From Parachlamydiales bacterium (GTDB lineage Bacteria > Chlamydiota > Chlamydiia > Chlamydiales > Rhabdochlamydiaceae): a DNA stretch of 34,388 nucleotides. The notes under the pieces were generated by a model. It had not been told where the DNA came from, made no database searches, and saw only the letters and a list, made by a program, of their open reading frames with translations. The DNA lies in contig JAGVJV010000006.1 of assembly GCA_020050965.1 (NCBI GenBank), forward strand, positions 1 to 34,388, in the 5' to 3' direction. The translations under genes were made by a program, and so were the position numbers. Shown in pieces: positions 1 to 8,066 of this stretch (position 1 is the first letter of the stretch; every line of letters starts with the position of its first letter).

Positions 1-2
1 GC

Positions 3-296
3 GAACTCAAAGCCCTCCTCCTTCACCCTTTATTTCAACACAGGGTTGAGGAAGGAATCATCGTCATCATCCCTGAATCTCCTGATAAAGAGGCGGACGG
101 CAAGAAGTCGGTTAAGGAGATGATGAAACTCATCCCTCAAATTTATGACCATGCCTATCTGAATCGAATTATCGATGAAGACGGCCGGGACAAGGTCGTA
201 GACGCAGCTAAAAAACAGCTTCATAAAATTTCCCATCAAGCGGAGGAAGAGGAAAATGAGCATTTCGGATCCAATACCAAGTCAAACGATAATTGA
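3..296 (+). CDS. Partial unknown protein, C-terminal part, upstream of the neck genes
   Basis: An open frame enters from the left edge and stops with TGA at 294-296, giving 97 residues without a start. It is the only frame open over this stretch and has a protein-like composition: a hydrophobic run (GIIVIIPE) near residues 19-26 and a very acidic end (QAEEEENEH). The last 41 bases overlap the next gene, in keeping with the tight packing of the whole block. From its place before the DUF4054-type gene it should be a structural or head-proximal phage protein, but I do not recognise the family. Confidence 0.55.
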   Translation, partial: ELKALLLHPLFQHRVEEGIIVIIPESPDKEADGKKSVKEMMKLIPQIYDHAYLNRIIDEDGRDKVVDAAKKQLHKISHQAEEEENEHFGSNTKSNDN

Positions 297-669
297 TACG
301 CTGTTTGTCATTGCGCCTCAGTTCTATACGACCGACCCAGTGAAGTTGGCTAACTACAATACCATGATCGGTTTGTTGAGATGCCAAGTCAATGAGCGGG
401 TCTTATCTTGCTGCGGCGTTCTGGCCTACGTTTATCTTTTGGCTCATTGGCTTCAATTGCAAACAAGTCCTCAGACTGGGGTCGCTACTAATCTTAGCGA
501 GGGAGAGCTTTCTATCGGACTGGCTGTCTCTCCGGATTCGTCGATTCTAGACGCTACCCAGTACGGCAGACTGTACAAGGATTTAATCAAGCGGACCGTC
601 ATTGGTTCGACTGTAACAAATTTACCCCCAAACTTTGCGGTGATCAATGCGTGCTGTTGTCAGGGATAA
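256..669 (+). CDS. DUF4054-type phage head-tail connector protein
   Basis: A 137-residue protein whose length, mostly helical make-up and ending resemble DUF4054 proteins, which sit between capsid and tail genes in many myoviruses and are thought to be neck or adaptor components. The hydrophobic helix around residues 51-66 followed by a Gly/Ser-rich stretch (GELSIGLAVS) and then a TQYGRLYKDLI-like segment is the pattern I used. The start ATG at 256 follows an AGGAAGAGGAA ribosome binding site. The stop overlaps the next start (647), suggesting translational coupling. Family assignment is by recollection of the pattern, not by a search. Confidence 0.6.
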   Translation: MSISDPIPSQTIIDTLFVIAPQFYTTDPVKLANYNTMIGLLRCQVNERVLSCCGVLAYVYLLAHWLQLQTSPQTGVATNLSEGELSIGLAVSPDSSILDATQYGRLYKDLIKRTVIGSTVTNLPPNFAVINACCCQG

Positions 670-1129
670 AGATCTAGGCTTCGAGGAAATCCAACGGCAG
701 ATTGCTTTGCTGGATGGTTCCCATGTCAAAGTCGGTTTTCAAGAAGGAACTGTTACTAAGACGCAGGTGAAAGGACAGCGGAAGCAGACCGCCGGCCTTT
801 CAATACCTCAAATAGCAGCAGAGAATGAGTTTGGCACGAAGTCCATCCCGGCCAGACCTTTCATGTCGACCAGTTTTGATGAAAACAAAGCATTGATCAA
901 CAAGGCAATCCAAGGAGAATACAATAAAATTCTAGATGGGCAGAGAACGACGGAGCAATCGCTGGGCCTGATAGGACAGCTGATGACCAAGCTGATCGTG
1001 CAAAAGATCCGCGCCATTGTCTCTCCCCCCAACTCCCCAAGGACCATTGCTATTAAAAAGAGCTCCAAGCCTTTGATCGACTTCGGCCAGATGGTGCAGT
1101 CGGTGCGCTATAAGGTGGTGCTCAAATGA
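647..1129 (+). CDS. gp10-like head-tail joining or tail completion protein
   Basis: A 160-residue basic protein. The segment VKVGFQEG near residue 27, then IPQIAAENEFGTKSIPARPFM (about residues 53-73), then SKPLIDFGQM near the end, is the usual layout of phage neck and tail-completion proteins related to HK97 gp10. The ATG at 647 lies inside the end of the DUF4054 gene. Its own stop overlaps the following start (ATGA at 1126-1129), so the three genes are probably translated together. It would act at the head-tail interface. The exact family (gp10-like or another completion family) is uncertain. Confidence 0.6.
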   Translation: MRAVVRDKDLGFEEIQRQIALLDGSHVKVGFQEGTVTKTQVKGQRKQTAGLSIPQIAAENEFGTKSIPARPFMSTSFDENKALINKAIQGEYNKILDGQRTTEQSLGLIGQLMTKLIVQKIRAIVSPPNSPRTIAIKKSSKPLIDFGQMVQSVRYKVVLK

Positions 1130-1482
1130 CGTCGCCGTTTGAGATCTTCCGCTCCCCAGTAACACTCCGCCGTTTTCAAAGCGGAGGCTATACGAATGGA
1201 CGCTGGAGCGACGGCGCTTACACAGATACTCAAATAACATCCAGCATCCAGCCTATGAAAGGCGAAGAGATGCAGGAGCTGCCGGAAGCAAGAAGAGATT
1301 CAGAAGGCTATAAGCTTTTTACCTCAGCCCTCATTAATACGGTGACGGCTGTAAATCCTGATCTTGTTCTTTTCTTCGGGAAGACTTTTGAAGTGATTCA
1401 GGTCTTTCCATGGCAAAACGCCCCTGCAATGGGGCTGGTAAACCATTACAAATACATAGTTTTGCGACTAGAGGGGCAATAA
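1126..1482 (+). CDS. Phage head-tail joining protein (neck), uncharacterised
   Basis: A 118-residue protein starting in an ATGA overlap with the previous gene. The sequence has PMKGEEMQELPE near residue 43, an LFTS strand, FGKTFEVIQVFPWQ near residue 84, and a final HYKYIVLRLE strand, all suggesting a small beta-barrel of the head-completion type. This layout recurs in phage neck clusters next to tail terminators. The stop TAA overlaps the next ATG by one base. Function is inferred mainly from fold appearance and position. Confidence 0.5.
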   Translation: MTSPFEIFRSPVTLRRFQSGGYTNGRWSDGAYTDTQITSSIQPMKGEEMQELPEARRDSEGYKLFTSALINTVTAVNPDLVLFFGKTFEVIQVFPWQNAPAMGLVNHYKYIVLRLEGQ

Positions 1483-1682
1483 TGAAGGCAAAAATCATCT
1501 CGGAAACGGACTACTCAATACTGGAATCCAGATTGAATGAGTTTCTAAAGGAAATCAAAGATAATGCATGGCGTCTTTTCGACATCAAATATGACACATT
1601 CTATGTGCTGAATATGGAACTAGAAGGGCATCAACTCCACTCCGTTCTTGTCATATACGGAGATAGGAAGAATGCCGCTTAA
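1482..1682 (+). CDS. Small conserved phage protein of unknown function
   Basis: A 66-residue protein. I chose the ATG at 1482 rather than a longer in-frame start at 1410, because it overlaps the preceding stop by one base (TAATG) and follows a GAGGGG ribosome binding site; the upstream extension would run through the previous gene in another frame. The protein is amphipathic, with an acidic N-terminal helix (SRLNEFLKEI) and a C-terminal strand pair (FYVLNMELEG, SVLVIYGD). No motif points to a function. Its place between neck genes suggests a minor structural or assembly role. Confidence 0.5.
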   Translation: MKAKIISETDYSILESRLNEFLKEIKDNAWRLFDIKYDTFYVLNMELEGHQLHSVLVIYGDRKNAA

Positions 1683-2199
1683 CTTTGAGACGATAAAGAC
1701 CAATCTTTATGCCTGGGCTTTGGCTAATTCTCCAGGATGTTCGGTCATTTTCTTGAATGAAAATGCTCCGCGCCCTGCCCAGCCGTATTTGACTTTATTG
1801 CTCAGCCCTTTGAATCAAATAGGCGAAGACTACACACCTGAAGCGGATGCCGGCGGCCTGGTCGATATGGTCGGAGATCGGGAATTCACCCTGCAAATTC
1901 AAACCTATGGCGGCGATTGCATTACCCGCCTTGAAAATTTGAGGAGCAGCCTGCAGAAGCAGACCGTTCTGGATTCCCTAAGAGCCAATGGGATCGTTTT
2001 TGTGAATCACTTCGGCATCAACGACACTACAGAACTGTTGGATTCGCGGTTTGAAAAACGAGCCGCCATGGATGTCCTTTTTAGAATCGGACAAGACTAC
2101 CAAGACAACTTAGGTCTGATTGAGACTGTCGAAGTAGAAGAAATTTATCAAGATGCTAGCGGAAGCGTGGTCTACGATCACACAACCACAATACCCTAG
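1672..2199 (+). CDS. Tail or neck terminator protein, LIC_12616-like
   Basis: A 175-residue protein. The ATG at 1672 has AGGAAG five bases upstream and overlaps the end of the previous gene by 11 bases; a longer frame from 1648 lacks a good binding site. The N-terminal helix followed by APRPAQPYLTLLLSPLNQIG (about residues 27-46), the strand EFTLQIQTYGG, a helix ENLRSSLQ and a late VDVLFRIG-like strand fit phage tail terminators, which cap the tube and sheath and bind the neck. It lies directly before the sheath gene, the usual position. The family call is from memory. Confidence 0.55.
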   Translation: MPLNFETIKTNLYAWALANSPGCSVIFLNENAPRPAQPYLTLLLSPLNQIGEDYTPEADAGGLVDMVGDREFTLQIQTYGGDCITRLENLRSSLQKQTVLDSLRANGIVFVNHFGINDTTELLDSRFEKRAAMDVLFRIGQDYQDNLGLIETVEVEEIYQDASGSVVYDHTTTIP

Positions 2200-2207
2200 G
2201 AGGGAAT

Positions 2208-4088
2208 ATGCCATTAAGCGACATCGTAAACGTGCAGATCACTAGAGATACTCAAACTGTCTCGGAAGCTGGCTTTGGCCTTCTCATGATTTTGGGAACT
2301 CATAAGCGATTTAACGATCGCATCAGATTTTATAGCAATATTCAAGGCGTGGGCAACGATTTCATTCCCACCGATCTTGAATATATCGCTGCTCAAGAAG
2401 CTTTCAGCCAAAACCTGAGCCCTGAGCAGATAGCCATCGGCCGTAGGACTGTAGACAGCGCTTCCATATTGGTTGAAACAGCCATGTCCCCCTTCAATTA
2501 TACAACCACGATCAATGGGACCGATATCACGGTTCCATCTACCCCGACCGCTCAAAACTCCATAGTGACAATGAGCGGAAATTTCGTAACCGGAAACTCG
2601 ATCGCCATCACGTTGAACGGAACTCCTCTAACTCCTATTCCTTTCAACACGGATCAAATCACGACAATGAATGATATTGCAACAGCCCTGGAAGCCAACG
2701 CTGCCGTCGATTCTGTCAGCATTACAGGATCGAACCTCATCATCAACGTCTTTGGGCTGCCTAACGTTTCAGCAATCGTCAACTCTTTAGTCGTAACAGG
2801 GGGCGCAAGCCAGCCGACTGCTGCAATTACAACGCCTACTCAATCTGTTTCTCCAGAGTCAATCGCTCAATCCTTGGTAGTTGCAATCAATGCAGCAGCC
2901 TTAGGAGTCACGGCAACGGACAACCTTGACGGCACGTTCTCCCAGGCCGCCGACGTGCCAGGCGTTCCTTATACCTTGGCTGTAAGCTCAACAATCGTCA
3001 ATCCGGATGAAGCCCGGGTCACCGTCACTCAAGTCGAGCCAAACACGGACTATACGGTAACGATCAACGGCGTGGCATTTACCTACACCACTTTGAATGA
3101 AGTGCAAACCAATGAAGATATCGCTGCAGCATTGACTCAGATCATTTCCACTCAAACAGCTGTTCCTGTGAGCGCTACAGATAATCTCGACGGCAGCTTT
3201 GAAATTACAGCCAATGTCTCTGGGACAGGATTTGTCCTAAGCGTGTCGGACGGAATCTTGAGCAAGCAATTCGGACTGATCATCAATTCTTATACTCCAT
3301 CCGATACAGTCGTGAACGACTTGAATGCCGTTCAATTAGTCGATGACAGCTGGTATGCATTCGCTCTTACTGACAGGACGGCAGCTACTGTTTTTTCAGC
3401 AGCTGGATGGGCTGAAGGACAGGTCAAACTTTTTGGGACGGCTTCTTCCGATCCAAATATCATCAATTTGGCTGCCGGGGTGGATTTATCCTCTATTGCT
3501 GCTAAATGCAATCAATCCGGCTATGTGAGAACTTTTGTTCTTTATCACCAAGATGCAGCCAATGACTTTCCTGAATGCGCTTGGTTCGGAGGAGTCCTTC
3601 CTCTCGATCCCGGATCTGAAACATGGAAGTTCAAGCGCTTGAATTCGATTTCATATTCCAATCTTACGAGCACCCAATCTCAGAATGCTAGAAACAAAAA
3701 AGCCAATACCTACGAATTCATCGGCGGAGTTGGAATTACGAGGGAAGGGACTGTTGCTCAAGGGGAATTTATCGACATCGTCCGCGGCGTGGACTGGCTG
3801 ACCTCCAGAATTCAAGAATTCGTCTACTCAGTGCTTGTAAATAGCAATAAGGTCCCCTACACGGATGCAGGGATCACAGCCATTGAATCCGAAGTCAAGC
3901 GAGCCCTTCAGCTGGGGATCAGCAATAATTTCATCGCTAATGATCCAGCCCCGACTGTGACGGTTCCAAAGGCTGCGAATGTGCCCCCGACGGATAAAAC
4001 TCAGCGGATTTTGAAAAATGTCAGATTTCAAGCGACGCTGGCAGGAGCCATACACGCGATTAATATTACAGGAACCGTCACCGTTTAA
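2208..4088 (+). CDS. Contractile tail sheath protein (DUF3383 type) with inserted beta-domains
   Basis: A 626-residue protein after a GGAGGGAA ribosome binding site. The N-terminus (LSDIVNVQITRDTQTVSEAGFG) and the C-terminal half (WYAFALTDRT, then GGVGITREGTVAQGEFIDIVRG, ending in ALAGAIHAINITGTVTV) match DUF3383 tail sheath proteins of short-genome myoviruses. Between them, about residues 95-360, lie Ser/Thr/Asn-rich beta-repeats that are probably decorations on the outside of the sheath. One of these modules (about 116-265) is clearly related to a segment of the baseplate J protein at 9161. The sheath contracts and drives the tube into the host envelope. It is followed by the tube gene, as usual. 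Confidence 0.85.
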   Translation: MPLSDIVNVQITRDTQTVSEAGFGLLMILGTHKRFNDRIRFYSNIQGVGNDFIPTDLEYIAAQEAFSQNLSPEQIAIGRRTVDSASILVETAMSPFNYTTTINGTDITVPSTPTAQNSIVTMSGNFVTGNSIAITLNGTPLTPIPFNTDQITTMNDIATALEANAAVDSVSITGSNLIINVFGLPNVSAIVNSLVVTGGASQPTAAITTPTQSVSPESIAQSLVVAINAAALGVTATDNLDGTFSQAADVPGVPYTLAVSSTIVNPDEARVTVTQVEPNTDYTVTINGVAFTYTTLNEVQTNEDIAAALTQIISTQTAVPVSATDNLDGSFEITANVSGTGFVLSVSDGILSKQFGLIINSYTPSDTVVNDLNAVQLVDDSWYAFALTDRTAATVFSAAGWAEGQVKLFGTASSDPNIINLAAGVDLSSIAAKCNQSGYVRTFVLYHQDAANDFPECAWFGGVLPLDPGSETWKFKRLNSISYSNLTSTQSQNARNKKANTYEFIGGVGITREGTVAQGEFIDIVRGVDWLTSRIQEFVYSVLVNSNKVPYTDAGITAIESEVKRALQLGISNNFIANDPAPTVTVPKAANVPPTDKTQRILKNVRFQATLAGAIHAINITGTVTV

Positions 4089-4105
4089 AGAGCAGGAGAT
4101 AATTT

Positions 4106-4540
4106 ATGGCAGTAAGAACTTACGACCCTAAGCAGGTCATCATCACGGTAGGCGGGGTTCCAATGAGCGGTTTTGCCGACGGCTCCTTCCTCACTATCGA
4201 TAGAGACGATAATCAATGGACGAAAGTCACCGGGGCGGACGGCACCAGTACGCGGATTAAGAGCAACAATCGCTCAGGGAACATGACCATTACCCTCAAA
4301 CAGTCGAGCCCGAGCAATGATGTGCTCTCCGGCTTTGCCAATGTCGACGAGCTTACTAATGCAGGAGTGGTTCCCATCTTAGTCAAAGACCTTAGCGGCA
4401 ATTCTATCTTTTTTAGTGCAACCGGGTGGGTTAAGAAATACCCCTCCTCGGAATTCGGGAAGGACCTCGCAAACCGCGAATGGGTGCTTGACCTAGTCGA
4501 TCTTGACGTCTTCGTCGGAAGCAATGGAGTAAATGTATGA
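4106..4540 (+). CDS. Tail tube protein (DUF3277 type)
   Basis: A 144-residue protein beginning with the typical tube pattern MAVRTYDPKQVIITVGGVPM and continuing with SGFADGSFLTIDRDDNQWTK, both diagnostic of DUF3277 phage tube proteins. The rest (STRIKSNNRSGNMTITLKQSS, then DVLSGFANVDEL) matches the tube beta-barrel, which stacks as hexameric rings inside the sheath. The start has a GCAGGAG ribosome binding site. The stop overlaps the chaperone start (ATGA, 4537-4540). Position directly after the sheath supports the call. Confidence 0.9.
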   Translation: MAVRTYDPKQVIITVGGVPMSGFADGSFLTIDRDDNQWTKVTGADGTSTRIKSNNRSGNMTITLKQSSPSNDVLSGFANVDELTNAGVVPILVKDLSGNSIFFSATGWVKKYPSSEFGKDLANREWVLDLVDLDVFVGSNGVNV

Positions 4541-5013
4541 TTCAAACCAAAGAAAAGCAAATTCATGGAGCTGTCTATTCTGTTACGCAGCTTCCAGCAA
4601 GACGGGCGCTCCGTCTGAAAGCAAAATTACTGCGCTTATTCGGCCCTGCTCTCGCCCATCTGTTCCTTCCTGGAGTAAGTAGCGAAAGCATGTCAGGGCT
4701 TCCCTTTTCAAAGACAGAAGCCGTGCGCGCCGTAGAGTCTTTAATGGCTCAGCTCGATGATAAAACATTTGAGAGCTTGGTGCTTGAGCTATGCCAAGGG
4801 GTCCGAAAAGACGGAATGGAGCTCACAGATTCTGTCATCGATGTGGAATTCGCTGGAGACCTAGGAACTCTCATGCAGGTCCTATGGTTTGTTATCGACT
4901 GCAACTTTGGTTCTTTTTTTGGGGAGAGCGGTATTGGACGCCTATTCGAGGCCACAGCTCCGATGCCGCAGAATCGTCAGCCAGACACGAGAAAAACCTC
5001 CATCCGGACATAA
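4537..5013 (+). CDS. Tail assembly chaperone, short (zero-frame) form
   Basis: A 158-residue protein translated without frameshifting. It is located between tube and tape measure, where nearly all long-tailed phages encode an assembly chaperone made in two forms. The sequence (ARRALRLKAKLLRLFGPALAHL, later DDKTFESLVLEL) resembles small helical chaperones of the myovirus group. The last 31 residues (GESGIG to the end) lie beyond the slippery site and are replaced in the long form. It would bind the tape measure protein and recruit tube subunits, and be absent from the finished virion. Confidence 0.75.
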   Translation: MIQTKEKQIHGAVYSVTQLPARRALRLKAKLLRLFGPALAHLFLPGVSSESMSGLPFSKTEAVRAVESLMAQLDDKTFESLVLELCQGVRKDGMELTDSVIDVEFAGDLGTLMQVLWFVIDCNFGSFFGESGIGRLFEATAPMPQNRQPDTRKTSIRT

Positions 5014-5171
5014 AGAGCGAGTTTCTTTTCTGGCGCATAATATTGGAAGGAATCGCTTCTTTAGAGGAGATCGAGCGCGCATGGAGTTTAGATGATCTGA
5101 TGAGAGCGAATGCTCTGCTGGATATGAGGCTCGATCTATTGGAAGAATCTAAAAGGAAAGGGTCGAAATGA
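4537..5171 (+). CDS. Tail assembly chaperone, -1 frameshift fusion form
   Basis: Predicted fusion of about 211 residues. Codons 1-128 (4537-4920) are read in the first frame, then the ribosome slips back one base on TTTTTTT and continues from 4920 (TGG GGA GAG) to the TGA at 5169-5171. The second part encodes 83 residues including SEFLFWRIILEGIASLEEIE and a helical end (LDMRLDLLEESKRKGSK), typical of the T-type extension of GT chaperones. The second frame has no convincing start of its own after the slip. Its stop overlaps the tape measure ATG (5168), coupling the two. Lambda G/GT is the model for this arrangement. Confidence 0.7.
4914..4920 (+). promoter_or_regulatory. Programmed -1 ribosomal frameshift slippery heptamer
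   Basis: The heptamer T-TTT-TTT is in the correct phase (TCT TTT TTT GGG in the zero frame), so both tRNAs can re-pair fully after slipping back one base. It joins the only two overlapping frames between tube and tape measure. A G-run follows directly (GGGGAGAGC) and could start a stimulatory hairpin with the AGCTCC at about 4959-4964. I did not compute a fold. Confidence 0.75.
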
Positions 5172-6238
5172 CAGTAGTCAGAGAGCTCACAACCGTTCTC
5201 GGGTTCACAGTCGATAAGAGAGGCGTTGAAGACTTCAACCGCACAATTATCGGCTTTAAAACCAAATTTGCCATTGCTGCGACGGCTGCTGCTGCCTTTG
5301 TGTCCAAGACTTTGGATTTCTTCAAAGACATTTCCGACGCCACTCTTGACGCCAATGACTTAGCAAGAAGCATCGGCATTTCTTTCCAGGAATTCCTCAA
5401 GCTAAGAAGAACGGCTGAAGATTTTAGGATCGATCCTAAAAACTTCGAGTCCGCCCTAAAAAGCCTGAGCAAAATGCTTCGCGATGCCAAATATGGCATG
5501 GGAGATTTAGCAAACATTGCCTACTACACGGGCATTGAATTCCGCGACAAATTCACTGGAGAAGTCAAGAATGCCCGCGATCTTTTCGTCGACATTCTTA
5601 AAAGAATCAATGAAGCGCGCACAGAAACCGAAAAATTCTCCATAGCGAAGTTCTTCTTTGGAGAAGAAGATGCTCAAAAATTCATCAAGTTCGCCCAAGA
5701 AGCAGGCGACAATCTCGATGTTTTAACGGGCAAATACGCAGACTATGCCAAATCGCTTGAAGATTCGCTTCCGGCTTTTGAAGACGTCAATAAATCCATC
5801 CGTTCTTTTTGGAATACTTTCGAGTCCTTCAAGATAGCCTTTGTCGAGGATATTCTTCCGGCAATTACAGCCGGAGTGAAAGTCCTTGAGGTTGTCATGA
5901 AAGGCATTGGCTACGTAGCTCGAGGAATCAAGGGAGCCTTCAACCTGATCGGAGAAGGGATTCAGCGCGAAATCATGTCCGATTTAGCGGAAATCCCCGA
6001 TTTTGAAGTGGAGGCCACTCAGAAAATCAATCGGATCATGGAGAACCAAGCGGCTAAAAACGCCCCTGCAGTCATAGAGCAGAATTTCAATATCGATACA
6101 AAGATAGAGATGCAAGTTCCTCCAGGCACGACTGAACAGCAGCAAGTTATCCTGCGCGAAACCGTCGACGAAGTGATTAAAAGCGCTTTAATCGATCAGG
6201 TACGGGAAATCTATAACAACAACCCGCAGGTGGAATAA
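5168..6238 (+). CDS. Tail tape measure protein, short
   Basis: A 356-residue, helix-rich protein starting in an ATGA overlap with the chaperone fusion. It has a hydrophobic Ala-rich segment (FAIAATAAAAFVSKTL, about residues 34-49), a long charged helical middle (FRIDPKNFESALKSLSKMLR, KNARDLFVDILKRINEART) and a second hydrophobic segment near residues 232-262. The region FRKLRRTAEDF-like at 75-90 resembles phage tail tape measure proteins. Tape measures set tail length at roughly 0.15 nm per residue, so this one predicts a tail of about 50 nm, which is short for a myovirus. The position between chaperone and baseplate genes is canonical. Confidence 0.75.
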   Translation: MTVVRELTTVLGFTVDKRGVEDFNRTIIGFKTKFAIAATAAAAFVSKTLDFFKDISDATLDANDLARSIGISFQEFLKLRRTAEDFRIDPKNFESALKSLSKMLRDAKYGMGDLANIAYYTGIEFRDKFTGEVKNARDLFVDILKRINEARTETEKFSIAKFFFGEEDAQKFIKFAQEAGDNLDVLTGKYADYAKSLEDSLPAFEDVNKSIRSFWNTFESFKIAFVEDILPAITAGVKVLEVVMKGIGYVARGIKGAFNLIGEGIQREIMSDLAEIPDFEVEATQKINRIMENQAAKNAPAVIEQNFNIDTKIEMQVPPGTTEQQQVILRETVDEVIKSALIDQVREIYNNNPQVE

Positions 6239-6882
6239 TGGTTTTATCTCTTCTATTCGGGAAAAAATATCCAAGCCCTAAAATCGGATCGATCGATTTA
6301 GATGTAACCATCCGCGAAGAACATCGCTTTGCATCCCGTGTGACAAATTATCCGGTGGAAGACGGGACCATCGTTTCTGACCACATTATCAATGAACCGG
6401 ACATAGTAGTCCTTGTCGGACTGGTTACCGATACCCCTCTTTCAATTTTTGCTCCGTTCAACAGATCGATTGATGCCTTCAACCGCCTTATCCAGCTCCA
6501 TCAAAATAGAGATGTAGTGACGGTTGTAACCGGGCTGAAGGTTTATAAAAATATGGCCATTACGACTCTTGATGTTCCGAGAGATATAAGAACTGGACAA
6601 TCTCTTACCTTCACTATTGAACTGCAAAGAATTGTATTCGACACTTCTGTCAGGCTGCTGCTTGACCAGGGGAATATTTTTGGAGGCATCCAGACTAAAA
6701 TACCAAGGAATACTGTGGCTTCCAATGCCAACTATCCGATCATTCAAAACGACCCGGCAGATAGCTTGAAGGACCAAGCATCAAGCGGCATTAATGTAGG
6801 CGTTCAATCGTTAGCTCCCATTCCCGGCAACATTCTGCCGGCCGTCCTGTCTGTAAAAAGTCAAATTCTGGGGGTCGTATAA
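6238..6882 (+). CDS. Dit-like distal tail / baseplate hub-ring protein
   Basis: A 214-residue protein starting in a TAATG overlap with the tape measure gene. Residues about 15-135 (IGSIDLDVTIREEHRF, VTNYPVEDGTIVSDHIINEPD, TFTIELQRIVF) match the N-terminal domain of Dit-like phage tail proteins. This domain forms a ring linking the tube to the baseplate. The last 60 residues are low in complexity and probably an extended arm. Its place between tape measure and baseplate plug/hub genes matches other short-genome contractile phages. Confidence 0.7.
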   Translation: MVLSLLFGKKYPSPKIGSIDLDVTIREEHRFASRVTNYPVEDGTIVSDHIINEPDIVVLVGLVTDTPLSIFAPFNRSIDAFNRLIQLHQNRDVVTVVTGLKVYKNMAITTLDVPRDIRTGQSLTFTIELQRIVFDTSVRLLLDQGNIFGGIQTKIPRNTVASNANYPIIQNDPADSLKDQASSGINVGVQSLAPIPGNILPAVLSVKSQILGVV

Positions 6883-7202
6883 TGCAAATCATACCATTTA
6901 AAGAACCTTCGCAATGGCAGGAGCAGATCGAACTTGGCAGTCAAACTTTTATCCTTTCTTTTAGCTGGAATGCGATGAATGAGTACTGGGCCATGGATAT
7001 TTTAACTCGAGATTTAGTGCCTATCATTCTCGGAATCAAGGTAGTCGCCAATTACGATTTGACAGCTCAATATGCGGCTAACGGCAAGCCGAGCGGAGAT
7101 ATCGTCTGCGAAAATATCATAGGAGGCCAAGGGAAAATTCAACGCTACGACATGGGAGAAGTAACTGAATTAATTTATTACGCATTAGGGGAGTTTGTTT
7201 AA
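6882..7202 (+). CDS. Baseplate plug protein, Pam3 gp18-like
   Basis: A 106-residue beta-rich protein with a one-base overlap with its upstream neighbour (TAATG). It has MQIIPFKEPSQWQEQIELG at the N-terminus, then QTFILSFSWNAMNEYW and later LVPIILGIKVVANYDL, a layout I associate with the small plug proteins that close the tube at the baseplate (cyanophage Pam3 gp18 type). Placement between Dit-like and hub genes is as expected. Assigned by pattern memory and context. Confidence 0.6.
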   Translation: MQIIPFKEPSQWQEQIELGSQTFILSFSWNAMNEYWAMDILTRDLVPIILGIKVVANYDLTAQYAANGKPSGDIVCENIIGGQGKIQRYDMGEVTELIYYALGEFV

Positions 7203-8066
7203 ATGACCCGATTCAATCGAATTGCAAGCGTTGAAATTGATTTAAGAAATTCTACTTTCAATGGATATATCGGAAGCATAAAACTTTCAAACTTGCGCAT
7301 AGCCTTCTCTATGCAAAAAAACTTAGCGTGGTCGGCCAATACGGCCTCGGTAAAAATATGGAATTTAAGCCAAGAAAATAGAAATAGGATCAAAGATTAT
7401 GGAGACCAAGTCATTGTATCAGCCGGATACAGCCAGGATGCTGGAGAGCAATTGCTTTTCATTGGGAATACCACCCAGGTCAGCCATGCCTATGAACAAC
7501 CTGAAATCATCACCACTTTGGACTGCGGAGACGGAGAGCGGATTCTTAATCAAAAGAATATCGCCGTTAGCTTCAAGGAAAAGGTCGCAGTGCGCCAGGT
7601 TATCGAGACAATCGCGCAGCAAATGGGCCTTACTATTTCTGAGTTTTCTCCTACTGATAATATTGTTTATGAGCAGGGCTTTGAATTTATAGGAATGGGA
7701 AAAAATGCGATCGACAAAACGGTATCAAGGCTCGGATTGAAATGGAGCGTCCAAAATGGAAAGCTGCAAATCATTCCTCAATTCGGCACAACCTCCAAAC
7801 CGGCCGTAGAAATCAACGCCGATACCGGCATGATCGGCATTCCTCAAAGGTTTACAGATAAAAGAGCCAGCCTCTATTTGGACGGCCCTAAAACAGGCTA
7901 TATCGTCACAACAACATTACGCCCGGACATCCTTCCAGGAGACCTAATCAACGTAAAATCCCAAAGAATAGGACTCGACGGCCCCTACTCCGTCTTTTCA
8001 ATCAAGCATGAGGGAGATACTTTCGGTCCTAATTGGCGTTCAATTATGGAGATCATCTTAATATGA
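7203..8066 (+). CDS. Baseplate hub protein (gp27/gpD-like)
   Basis: A 287-residue protein directly after the plug gene. The N-terminal half (SVKIWNLSQENRNRIKDYGD, then VIVSAGYSQDAGEQLLFIGN) and the segment VAVRQVIETIAQQMGLTI (about residues 127-144) are typical of phage hub proteins, which form the trimeric collar that carries the central spike. The late part (TRPDILPGDLINV-like, about 235-250) is the conserved strand set shared by gpD/gp27 folds. The final TGA overlaps the spike start (ATGA). Hub plus spike in one coupled pair supports the role. Confidence 0.75.
   Translation: MTRFNRIASVEIDLRNSTFNGYIGSIKLSNLRIAFSMQKNLAWSANTASVKIWNLSQENRNRIKDYGDQVIVSAGYSQDAGEQLLFIGNTTQVSHAYEQPEIITTLDCGDGERILNQKNIAVSFKEKVAVRQVIETIAQQMGLTISEFSPTDNIVYEQGFEFIGMGKNAIDKTVSRLGLKWSVQNGKLQIIPQFGTTSKPAVEINADTGMIGIPQRFTDKRASLYLDGPKTGYIVTTTLRPDILPGDLINVKSQRIGLDGPYSVFSIKHEGDTFGPNWRSIMEIILI

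Noticed and set aside
4791..5171. Independent gene in the second chaperone frame
   Set aside because: Its apparent start lies in the first chaperone frame's coding part without a ribosome binding site; the frameshift fusion explains it better.
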